DNA from: Calvatia gigantea
Lineage: Eukaryota > Basidiomycota > Agaricomycetes > Agaricales > Lycoperdaceae
NCBI GenBank assembly: GCA_025093985.1
Contig: JACAAK010000002.1
Location: 1,364,001-1,428,000 of the forward strand
Length of the DNA: 64,000 nt
Direction of reading: 5' to 3'
This document shows positions 10,895-21,469 of the stretch, one piece after another. The notes below the pieces were generated by a model, which searched no databases, had not been told where the DNA came from, and saw nothing but the letters and a program-made list of their open reading frames with translations. The position numbers and the translations under genes were made by a program. The stretch's first letter is position 1; each line of letters opens with the position of its first letter.

Positions 10895-12976
10895 TTACCC
10901 GCTGGCCGATCTCGCAACTTGGGTAGTCCGTCCCCTGGTCACAACATCGTGCCCAAATGGGATAGAAGCATCTGTGCCACTTGTATGCGGGTGTGAAGGT
11001 AAATGAGAATGGGTGTAAACATGAGAATGAGGCTGGTGGTGAGTCAAAGTATCCCCAGCAAGCAGCCCAGTGCGTTCCTCCTCGACGCCCACTTCTAGAT
11101 TTGCTGTGTTACTCCTGCTTCTAGTGTATCGCTTTTTGTGCTTTGGTTTGTAGATAAATGATTGTGTGACGATAGTTATGTCGAACATGAGCGTTCCACC
11201 GCTTCCAAGGAGATATCTTGGAATGACAGTTCGAGTACTCAGCCATAATCCGTGTGAGACGGGGCAAAGGAAGCACTCACGGAATACTCTCTTTCAGGAA
11301 TGCGGTCGAAGCAGGCGGTGGAAGATACATGTTTGGCGAAAAGAGTATTGAAGCAACGTAGAACACGTTTCCCAGAAACGCGAACACGAACAGATACATT
11401 GATAGTCCCTATAATCCCAGTTATCGGCCAAGTCGGAAAGACTTCAATTACAAAAAGTCGCACCTCTACAGACTTTCTAACATACTGGACACACAAAGCT
11501 GTTAGTTGACGCAGAGAACGTAACGTTATCACTTACATTCTTCCAAATCTGTGGTAGCCGGGACGTGAGATAAAGAGTAGTACACAACCAAGCAAAAATG
11601 CGACCAAACACACGCTCTGCTGAAGGATTAGTAGGGCGGGGTTTGTGAGGTGGTGGGGCAGGTTTCGGGGGTGGTGGGTCCTGATCTTCGGACGTCAAGG
11701 GTATTTCCAGAGTGAAGTTAGGTGCAGATGAAGGCTCCTCCGCCAAGGCCGTCGTGACCACAATCGGAGTACGGACATTCAATCCTTCACTCGGGTTCAA
11801 TGGCGAAAGTACTTTCCCTATGCTCACCGAGCCGCCCATTGGCAGGCCACGTCTGCTACCCACAAGCGTCCCGATACCGAATAACGCCCAAGCACTCAAA
11901 AACACCATAGTCGCACTCTTCCTACCCGCCCTTGAAGTTTCTTCGGTTCGCCACCGTCGAAGTCGCAGAGAACGTTTCAGCTGCTTGATGCTCCTCCGCA
12001 AGTGCCTCGCTGCTCCGCCCTAATGAGTTTCCTCTCCCGACACCATCCACCTGAACCACCGAAGGCGAGACGAGCGAAGGTACAATAGCCGATAAGCGAC
12101 CCATGCTCGTCGCGCGCGTCCGATGCCTTTCTATACTCCAAGAAACGCGTTTCCGCCCAACGTCCCTCCCACCCTCTGAGTGGAAGCTATCCGCTAACAC
12201 ACGCGTATTATCATCGTCATCTGAGTCTATATCCACACCATTGCGATCGTCACGGTCCAAAGGGATGTGTGACGTGAGGCTTCCTGAGCCATCGGGTCGA
12301 AGGACAAGATCCGATTCATATCGGCTATGACGTGCCGTTTCACCGTCCTGTTGTGCTGCTAAAGCGGCTGCGGCTGCTACATTTGCTGCGACTGCTGATA
12401 GGGTACGATATCGTGTGGCGCCTCTGTCAACTGAGCCTTTGCGAACGCTTGAAACCGTAGAGGCTGTGCGAATCGGATAGGGTGGCGCCGCGCCGAGTGT
12501 TGGTGTTGGTGGTGGTGGTGGTGTACGACTCCCGTAATAAAAGTATTGAACGACGAGAACGGAATCGATAAAGACAAAGTATGTCGCGAGATAACGCTAT
12601 ATGGGGATGATAGTGGTCAGGTAGGAGTAGGATGGGCAGAAAGGGAGACTGAACTTGAAAAGGAAGCTGATGGGTGAGTATGCAACCTACGAGGTTGGAG
12701 AAATCACCTAGGTTGGATACGTATGAGCGCGATGCAGGGATGTGGCAGGAAGAAGATGGGACAATAAACACGCACCGAGAAACCAGTTAGCGAGAAAGGG
12801 TAGGGCAAGGCCTTCGCATGATTGGCGGCGTGAGTTCTCCAGAACCTGACTGGGGAGTAACGACCTCAGGAAGGTTCAGACAGACCAGGAGAGTGAACGT
12901 ACGGGAACTGGGCACCGAGCCAGCAGGCTATTGAGGTGTAACCCAGGAGATCGCTGAAGATGGCAGAACCAGGCAT
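10895..12976 (-). CDS. PQ-loop repeat vacuolar amino-acid transporter (YPQ-like)
   Basis: Seven-TM lysosomal/vacuolar cationic amino-acid exporter of the PQLC2/Ypq family. ATG at 12976 (MPGSAIFSDLLGYTSIACWLGAQFP). The first PQ motif is formed across intron 1 (FP|QVLENSRRQSCEGLALPF). The second is LYLTSRLPQIWKN, followed by RKSVEGLSMYLFVFAFLGN. Six clear introns. A long Ser/Asp/Arg-rich cytosolic loop lies between TM3 and TM4. In this loop (about 12000-12060) the frame must advance by one. A weak 40-nt intron (GTGGTT...CATTAG) could do it, or one extra base. The C-terminal tail is hydrophilic and His-rich (HPHTSG). Confidence 0.85.
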
Positions 12977-13418
12977 GGAGGTTAGGAGGAAGAGAGGAAC
13001 CAAACCAAATAGGTTTATCATTCATGGGAAATTAAAGCGCTTGTCCGCTTCGGGATTCTTTGTGGGCGGCGACAGCTCTAATGCATTTATTCATTCCTAC
13101 TGTAACCTTCTTTATGTTTGCTTCGGACACAGTCCTCCGCAGCCAGGGATGCCCGACAATAGTATGACCCTCAATCAAAGAATCCGATGGACCCTACGTA
13201 TCATGGTATGGTGTTCTTCCGGGCACTCAGACGGCTATGGGCCTTTCCTGAGCATAGGAAATTGCGACGGTGCATATGCCGGGCTTCTGTGGAGATATGC
13301 TCCCACCTCAATTGATTACTTGTATGATCTTATCCAAAAATACTGGACTGCCTTACCCCGGGCTGAAGGCCTGAGGGGTGCTTGCGGTCTTGCCTCACGA
13401 CGTTCCGGCCGGTGCTGA
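12960..13418 (+). other. uncharacterised open frame antisense to the PQ-loop 5' end
   Basis: A 152-codon ATG frame overlapping the first codons of the PQ-loop gene on the other strand. It carries no recognised domain, and splice signals or coding character are not evident. It may be a chance frame or an orphan transcript. Weak. Confidence 0.15.
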
Positions 13419-13856
13419 ATAGCGTCGGTTGAATTTTTTTGTGAGCCCATTGATGTTAGCCAAATAACGAAGTCTTGGGGGGGGGGGGGGCCTCTCAGGG
13501 ACTCGGAAAGGCGCTTCAGAAGTAAAATGCAAACTGGTCGCTTTCCATTTGTTTAGGTGCTAGTGCCCTTCATTCGCCCAAAGCCCTCTTTAAATACGCT
13601 ACCTCTGGAAGTCAAGGCTGTCCTAGCTGGGAGACAGGGGTTGCTGGGACTTCGTACTGAACTTATGATGTAGTTGAAAGATCACTACAGAAATAACAGC
13701 GATAACGATTCAACCATTCTGGGCTAGTGAATACGTAATATCAACCCGGTCACGTTGATTCCGGCACCCCGGCATTCCGCCTCATTCAGACGCAAGTACA
13801 TCCTATCACACTCCCGACATAATATTGAACGCGCCAAGTCTGATACATCTGATACA
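12977..13856. other. divergent intergenic region with a 14-G run
   Basis: Promoter region between the PQ-loop gene (-) and LIN1 (+). It contains an uninterrupted run of 14 G at 13477-13490, followed by CCTCTCAGGG. Apart from the weak frame 12960-13418, no gene is seen. Confidence 0.6.
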
Positions 13857-15144
13857 ATGTCCCGGCCGCAAGGCAAAAAGCGCTCCGCAACAACAGAAAT
13901 TACCCGTGACTCCAATTATTCCTCCACCGAGCCTCGACTCCAACGTGCAGCCAAAAAAACTCGCTTCGTGGATCCGGACGAAGACCCAGCAAACTTTGCC
14001 GAACAAGTCGACTCCGCCCTAGAGGCTCCGGCACGTAAACGCGGAGTCAAAACAGAAGGCTATGAATCCGATTCTAGTGATGACGGTGAAGGCGTTCGTC
14101 TTCTCCCGTCGGAAAGGTGGTGATGGTGCAGACGATTTAGGTGCAGACGAGGATGATATGTTCACTGCTGCTGAAAAGGCTACGCCCAGTGGTGTGGATT
14201 TGGACGGTGATGGGAAGAAAGGGGAAAAGTATATGAGATTGGGCGATATCGAGGGCCAGGAATTTGGTGCCGCATCTGGCAACGAAGAGAGCTCGGATGA
14301 TGAGGAAGAGGATGAACCAGAGGATGAAGACGACGCGGAGAGGAGAAAGAAAGTAGGCATGGGTTACGAATTGTCATCCTTTAACATGCGTGAGGAGATG
14401 GAAGAGGGCAAGTTCACTGCTGACGGAACGTATGTGCGAGCATACGATCCTCATGGCGTACACGACCGTTGGATGGAGGGTCTAAGCGAGAAGGAGATCA
14501 AACTGGCCCGCAGGAGGAAAAAACAACAGGAAAAGCTGCAAAGACAGAAACAAGAGGATGAAGAACGTGAGCTTCAAGGAGAGTGGTGGCAAAGACGCGA
14601 TGGAGAAACAACTTCTTCCCTATCTCAAGAAAGGCGAAAGTGTGCTCGAGGCATTACAACGACTGGGTGCTCAGGCAAAAAGGAAACAAGCCAAAAATAA
14701 CAAGTATGTCCTGTTCACTGAGGTGATCGTAACGTTGTACTCATGATCTAACCTGGCAGAAATCCGAAACCAACCCCAGACGCGATGGTAACCGACTCAC
14801 CCACTAAACCACCACCAACCGACATTGAATTAATAACTCACTTGGCGTCCAATCTAATGGCCCTCGGAGATACGGATATCTATTCTAAAACCTATGAGGA
14901 GCTTGTTCGCGACGTCAGGCGGTCTGGCATCGTTGACCAGAACTGGGAACCTCCTTCCGCCGACGTCAACTTCGAGTACAAGTGGGCTATCCCAAACGCA
15001 GACGGGTCCCAAATTTTTGGTCCTTTCTCGGAGGAAGAGATGCAGACGTGGTTCAAGGCGTCGTATTTCGGGTCTTTGGGTGAAAAGGTCAAAGTCCGCC
15101 CAACAGGTGGTGAATGGGTCGATTGGGATGATGCGCTCGGTTGA
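13857..15144 (+). CDS. LIN1: LIN1/CD2BP2-like U5 snRNP protein with GYF domain, frame breaks
   Basis: Spliceosomal U5-52K/Lin1 homologue, nuclear. ATG 13857; a single intron at 14704-14759. Order: FVDPDEDPANFAEQVD (residues 36-51), acidic DSSDDGEG, YMRLGDIEGQEFG, GMGYELSSFNMREEMEEGKF, YDPHGVHDRWMEGL, SGGKDAMEKQLLPYLKKGESVLEALQRLG, then the GYF domain (YKWAIPNADGSQIFGPFSEEEM...W) that binds proline-rich partners. Two places need one base removed: about 14091-14097 (DDGEGV to VFSRRKGG) and 14575-14578 (REL-Q to ESGGKDAM). The second has no intron alternative longer than 28 nt; the first could also be a 55-nt intron from 14077, but that would delete conserved SDDGEG residues. Confidence 0.88.
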
Positions 15145-15327
15145 GACACGCTGCATACGGTACTTGTTGATTTTCTCGTATTTTGATTATATTTTGGACG
15201 TCCGTGGATGTAATGTATCGGTATTTGTACACTGTAACCTATAGTGCATGGGATGATGGTAATCCGCATAATGAAAGGCCAGCAAAGAACTCTAGGCAAA
15301 AGCCGAGAATGTAGAAATGAGATCGAT

Positions 15328-18300
15328 CTAATGACTGATGTACTGAAAAACGAAAGACACCTCTGGCAAACCAACTTCGGCCCGCAAAAGGTCGTCATGA
15401 TTATTCTTTAATTCGGCGTTTGTGAAGTGATTCCACCTACCAGCGTAATTAAGAAAACACCATACAATAACGGGAGTAACTTACGTGCTGGCATCGCCGT
15501 AAAGGAGCGTAGGTGATTTAATCACCTGTCTTCCATCTTTACAGCGCTTGCATTTAAAGGTTTCATGGGTATCACAAAGCGTCTTCTCGTTGAATGTGAA
15601 AAGTTGCCGGAGGGCATCTACCGAGAAGTGCCGTTCGGTATCTTCCTTTTCGTCTACTACAGCGGATGATAAAGCCTGTTTGTTCGCTTGGCGTTGGAAG
15701 ATTTTCTCTTCAATGGTGCCGGTGGATATGAATCGGTACACAAAACCTTTCAAGAAGTCTTTCAATGGACGAGGTTGTTTGAGTGAGATGCGCTTACATT
15801 CTTTCTTTTGGCCGTCACGCCAGACACGTGCAAGTGCTTGCTGATCAGCGGCAGGATTCCAATCTGTGGAGTCTGTCAGTATGGAGGGCGCGATTTAACA
15901 TGTTTTACATACCAGGATCAAACAGAACAAGTCGGTTTGCACCAATGAGGTTGATGCCACATCCACCCGCTTTACTACTCAGCAAGAATATGAACTCGCT
16001 GCCTGTTGGGATCATTAAACTGGTCCACCAGTTTCTGACGCTTGGGGATTGACATGGTTCCATCAAGACGGAAGAATCCATACCTAATATCAGTGAGGCG
16101 GCCGGGCATTTACGGATTCATAATTGTCAACACACTTTTTATTTCGACACAATTTTTCGAATAAGTCGAGTGTTTGGGTGTAATTGCTGATGAGAACGAT
16201 TTTGTCATTTGTCTGTGTTCGTATTTGGTGGAGGAACCTAGCACCACTCAGTAAAATTCTCATTCGATGACCAATGGAGCACACCCACCTCTCTAAAACG
16301 ACAAACTTCCCGCCCCATTCAGACCTTACAGCAGGATTCCTGTCACCTCTCCTACCCCCACCTGTGCCTGTAGCACCAACATAATCTGAGGGCAGGATAT
16401 TCTCAGATCCTTTTAGGTCTTCTGGGAGATTCAGAAGATCGGGGTGATTGCATAATTTTTTAAGAATATTGATAGCTTTGAGAGGTTGCGATTCCGTTCC
16501 ACGGAGCAATGCCTTGATTTCGGGGGATGTGATAAACAATCGGTATAAAGCGAGCTGAAACTCGGAGAGGTGGCAGAAAACCACATGTTCGTATTTCACA
16601 GGCACTAATGAGTCTGGGGTTAAATAGGGATGTGATCGGTGAGGGGTCTGGCGTACGGTATTTTGATAGCAAATCGTTGGTTCGACGAATGATGAATTTC
16701 ATGACAAGCGAACCAAGCTCTTTGAGTTTTTTCTCACTTTCCTCCTTGGTTTTATCACTCGCAAGAGAATCACGACCGCGGATGATCGCGTTTTCAAAGT
16801 TTTTCCTGAAGTCATTCTTTGAACCCAAGAAATTAGGATTAGCGAAGCTTAGAAGGGAAAAGTATTCAGAAAGATCATTCTAGAAAATATGAGCAATGAG
16901 CTGTCCAGCGTTTCTGATGTAAAATTAGAATTCGCACTTGAATGGGAGTACCAGTCAAGATGACCCGGCGCTTGACATCGAGACTGTTCAAAGCCTGGAA
17001 AGTTTGCGAGTCTTTGAAAACCATCAAACTGACAGTCTCTGCTTCCGGTTAGCATGTCGACCTACCCGAATTTTTCAGACGGTGGCCCTCGTCGCAGAGA
17101 AGTAGTCCGACGGTACACCTTGCGAGATACGCAGTTAGTGTTCGCAGGGTTTCGTACGAAACAATCATAACTGTGAACAGCCTAGTCGGTCTCCGATTCT
17201 GTCCTCGCTTTATTGGGGGCGCACCTGGTTGGGTAACATTTCTGCCTCGAGCAGAGACCCATTGCTGAACTTTCGGTAGCAGCGCCGCCTTTCCACCCTT
17301 GCCATCAACCGCCAACGGGGTAAGGGTGTCCTTGCCCAACCATTTAACTGTTCGGGGGGATTGACTCGGGTGTACAAATGCTTGTCGGTCACGGTACTCA
17401 CCAAGTTCATTGGCCCAGTTCTTGACCAAACTGGAGGGACACGCTATGATGCATTTCTCGATCGTGGGCTTGCCTGCATGCGGTGACTGTTTCAACAGCG
17501 TCCACATAAGCGCGATACACTGCAGCGTCTTTCCGAGGCCCATCTCATCAGCCATGATACAACCATACTGATTGTCCACTACCACGCCAGTTGTGCATTT
17601 ATAAAGAAACTACGCGGAGTTGGTCCACGTATACGGTAAGTCAACAAAAACATACCTTGACTCCTTCAACCTGATGTGGCCGAAGAACTTTGGACAGTCG
17701 AGGGTCGATGACCACAGGCACCTTAGGGATTTTCTGCTTCTCGCCACTCTCCCCAAGCAGCTTTCGGAGGTTCTTGTGCGGATTGTACATTCCAGCGGTC
17801 TTGGCTCTTGCCTCCTCTTCCGCTTTCGCCTTGGCCTCCTCCATCTCTCTCCCCCTCCTCTCCTCGTCAGTCTCCCGATCGTCGATAGTAGGATCAAAGA
17901 GAACGATAGCATGATCCTCCATCGGGTCATGCAGGGGTCTTGGAATGACCTTAGCTTGAGGTCGAATTCCTAGTGAGATGTTCGATAGTATGGGAAGAAC
18001 AAGGGATCCATCCTTGCTCCGCATCGAAGGCAACGAAAAGCGGCGATGGACGACCTGGTCAAATGGTGTAGGCTTGAAAACTGGGTATTGCTTCTGCCGT
18101 GCGAGAAGCTTCGTCTTCGTTGAAGTAATTGCCATCCTTGTTGTCTTTCATCTTTTTTTTCTTGGACTTAGCACCATCATCGGAATCCGAATCGTCTTGT
18201 GCTTGTTGTCCAGCATAGGAAACCCGCTTCCGCTTCCGTTGTAACTGGGCCCGTTTTAAGGATTCGGCAGGTGTGGGTGGTTTGAAAGGAAGGTTGACAC

Positions 18301-18364
18301 GGGTACTTTCTTGGAGTCTGTCTATAACCTTGCCGTCGGACGTTGTTGGCACTCTTTTGAGCAT
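15328..18364 (-). CDS. RAD54: RAD54 recombinational repair ATPase, frame broken by extra base(s)
   Basis: Swi2/Snf2 translocase acting with Rad51 in homologous recombination. ATG 18364, about 800 residues, 11 introns. Helicase motifs: [10 protein letters not shown] (I), VSYETLR (Ia), DEGHRLKN (II, DEGH typical of Rad54), [17 protein letters not shown] (III), [27 protein letters not shown] (V) and [13 protein letters not shown] (VI). The intron at 17171-17224 is 54 nt with no stop, so its retention would add 18 residues. At 15998 a lone C (minus-strand sense) interrupts [15 protein letters not shown]; removing it restores the universal motif. A second +1 step is needed in the N-terminal linker (18105-18120), where a weak 79-nt intron is a poorer alternative. 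Three MCB boxes lie just upstream. Confidence 0.95.
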
Positions 18365-18443
18365 GGAAACGACAACGACGACGGGCAATGGGTCGACCTT
18401 CAGCTGTCCAGAAAAGTGATAACAGAGTGTACCAGTGTACGCG

Positions 18444-18511
18444 ACGCGTGTAATTGTGTCACGTGTGTGTGACTGCAAGTCATCCTGGCTCAACCTGACG
18501 CGTCAACGCGT
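18444..18511. promoter_or_regulatory. three ACGCGT (MCB) boxes upstream of RAD54
   Basis: ACGCGT occurs at 18444-18449, 18498-18503 and 18506-18511, 80-150 bp before the RAD54 ATG. ACGCGT is the MluI cell-cycle box bound by MBF (Mbp1-Swi6) in fungi and drives G1/S expression of replication and repair genes. Three copies in 68 bp are unlikely by chance. A CACGTG lies between them. Confidence 0.6.
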
Positions 18512-18630
18512 CAACCACTGCATACTTTAAGGTATAACAAGATTATATATGTAACAATATGATGGATCGCAAAGAGAGAGGGGACGGGACAGAGATGGTG
18601 GTTCCTAACCATGCTCAAATTCGAGGGGAA

Positions 18631-20933
18631 TCAAACATCTCCCGCAGAAAGGATGTATTGGGACCAGATAGTATCATCTGCATTCGCAGTAGCGTCCGCA
18701 AATGCAGAATAGTCTTCAATAGACACATGTGCGACAAGTATGCTTTCGATCGTGAGAAGACTTGGTGGGATGTTCAGTCTCTGCACGAATAAAGCATTGC
18801 TTGACGAACAGAAAGCAAGAAGGTCTCGGTCAACCATTGCAACGAACTGCCAAATGACACTCAAGGTTTGGAATTTGGAACAAAAAAGCTGCTCACCAGT
18901 TCATTGCTAGCAAGACGTTTGGTGAAGTGCTTAAAGTTATTATCTTGCTCATCGTTTTTTGTTTCCGCGGACGGAACGACACGAGCGAAGGAGCCCTTTG
19001 TCCGAAGTGTTCCTAGGAGATCGTTGGCATACATCCCACAGTAAAATTTTCCGGGAGGTCCTCGTTGTGATATAGCCGAGTTAGTAAAGGCTGCTGAGGG
19101 AACAGCATCAGCAAAGAGGACAGGTATTGTTGTTGAGGAGTCGAGAGTTAGCTGGAAAGGAGTCGCCCTAGACAGAGTTAAATGGGGGGTAAGCTGGAAC
19201 AAACAGGGAACCACTAACGAGTTGTTGGAGTCTACACTGCCGTGTAGGCTTGGAGCATCAGTGCCTAACCCTCTTTCGAAAAGGAAAAGGTCAGAGAATG
19301 ACCCACCGGCCTAGGATAACCAAGTTACTTACAACGGCCCAAAAATTGTTGAACGCTTCCACATCGGGTTGCTTTCTGTATCAGGGATAGTGGATAGAAA
19401 AAGGCTGTTTGTAGCAGGAGGTAGCGGAAGATCACTGTGAAAGAGGAGGGTCATCTTGGAAAGGGTCTAAGCAAGACGAATAAGACACACCTCTTTCCAG
19501 GCTCAATAACTTCTGCAGAAGCGGAAGGTTTCATGATAACTTCATCTTCATAATCCGATAAATTCCCAGAACACGGATCAAGTCCGGCCAATTCCAAAAT
19601 CTTGCTGGGCTCCGGTGGCTCAACAGGCACCTCCTGATTTATTGTCACCTCGGTTGTCTGTTCGTCACCATCTTTGGTGACCGTGTCATTCGCTCTTTTA
19701 ACACGACTTCCAAGGCGATCCTTGGCCTTAATACTCTTGAGCTTTCCCTTTTCGGCGGTCAACAATGTCGCAGAACGAATCAACAAACCATCGGACGACC
19801 GACCAGGTCCAGGTTTTCGCCTTGGGTGTGATGTTTGCTTCTCTGAACTCGTCCCCTGATTGGACTCGTGAGATTTGAGGCTAGCCAAGTGATGATCGTT
19901 CAATATTTTGACCAATGGGTTAGCCACACGAGCCCGATGCAAAGGCATTGAAGGTTTCACGTTCTTGGAAGGTGGCGTTGTAATACCATCAGACACGGTG
20001 TTTCTTGCCGGGACCAGCAAATCCGTACTTCCAAAATTTGGGGAGGCAAGCGTCCCATCCTGAGCCTTGAAGCCTGGGTTTGGCGTTGAATTTCGCGGGG
20101 GAGTTAAATCCTTTGCTTGTTCAATCATTGGGTCCGGGGTACCCCTTGAGATTGACTTGACCGGCGTGCTCCCGTCCGTCAGAAGAAGATTTGGTTTACT
20201 GCCAAAGGTTTGTTGCGCTGGTCTTGGCCGTTTTGGAAAACGTTCGTCGTCAGGATCTGTATCGACGTCGTGTCCTCGTTTGCGCAGCCTGGAAAGTGGT
20301 ACATGGTCGATCTCAGAGGTCGCCTCGACAACATCTCCCTTCAATTCAATATCCTTCACAGGTGTCTCCGTTCCTTTAAATTTCCGTTCTAGATAACATT
20401 GTGAATGATGCGAGGAAGGGCAAGGGCAAGGACGTACTCCTGGGGGGGCCAATGGGCAGAAACACTTCCCCTGCTTCGAACAGTCGCAAATCACGGTGGT
20501 TGCGACCACCCGTGTTAATGCGTTCCCAAAAGTGTGACAGTGTTTCTTCCGAACCCACTAGGTGTTCTACCGGTTCCCAACTACAAGAGAAAGGAATAAA
20601 TTTCACGCAAATAACACCAGGCGACGTTTAACACTCACGTATCATCATCAGGTGAGTATCCTTTCCACTAAGATTCTTTCGGTTCAGCACTTCTAACGAA
20701 TAGATGACCAGAGCCCTACCCGAACTCGAAATTTCTACGATTTGGATTAGCTACCATGATCCAGTCAACTAATACCAGTCACATACATACCCAAGCGAGT
20801 TTTGCCTTACGTCCCTTCTCCTTTTCGACACGAGCCTCTACTATTGATTCTGGGCGGGGCAGAATGATTTCCAAGGTCGAGAATAGGGTTTACTGGCGAG
20901 CTTACCGATCTCGTATTCGTCTTCGTCGGACAT
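18631..20933 (-). CDS. chromodomain protein with long Ser/Lys-rich tail
   Basis: Likely nuclear reader of methylated histone. ATG 20933; eight introns, four of them inside the chromodomain. Chromodomain at residues 6 to about 60: EYEIVEARVEKEKG...LAWKFRVRWKGYSPDDDTWEPVEHLVGSEETLSHFW, including the aromatic cage region (Y/W/W). A 300-residue disordered, basic part follows, with a possible AT-hook-like RRKPGPGRSS. The C-terminal 200 residues form a globular region of unknown fold (ATPFQLTLDSSTTIPVLFAD; GPPGKFYCGMYANDLLG). The combination could be a Chp1-like silencing factor, but I see no proof. It lies between RAD54 and a checkpoint gene on the same strand. Confidence 0.8.
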
Positions 20934-21469
20934 GCTTGGAGGGAAGAAGAGACTGTTGGAGGACCGGAATAGTTTAGGTAATTGTACACTCCTCGGTTGG
21001 CGGTCCCCTTCCCTGGTTGGCGCGTCACATTAGCGTCACACCAGTTCTCACCTGCGAACAACGTCACGCTTCTCATTGAGCGTGACAACATCAATAACTT
21101 CCAGACCGCGGTCCGGTACACAGAAAAACACCAAAGGGAACTGGAAAAAACCCCCAAAATTAGAGTATTTTACAGTACCAAATCTCACGCGGATTGGAAA
21201 GAGGGAAGGTGGTGAACGCCAACCGGGAGGCTAGGCATGGCCATGTTCGTTTTGTGAAGCTTTGAAGGCGTGACAATCGTCAACAACCGCAGAGTTGACG
21301 AAGACGCGAATTTCTCCTTCAAACTCCCAGCGCAAGAATTACGCCAATGTATTGTATGGAATATCAAGATGTACAAATAAATAATAAAAAACCAGATGGT
21401 GTCAATATCCGTACGATTATAGAATACATTAGTATAAAAGCATAGGAATACTCTCTCCCGGAAGGGGTT
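20934..21469. other. intergenic
   Basis: Holds the promoter of the chromodomain gene and the 3' flank of the Crb2-like gene. A TAAATAATAAAAAACC stretch near 21378 could serve polyadenylation. No gene is seen. Confidence 0.5.

Noticed and set aside
11990..12070. One-base step in the PQ-loop gene
   Set aside because: A 40-nt intron is possible in a poorly conserved loop, so it is not evidence for an extra base.
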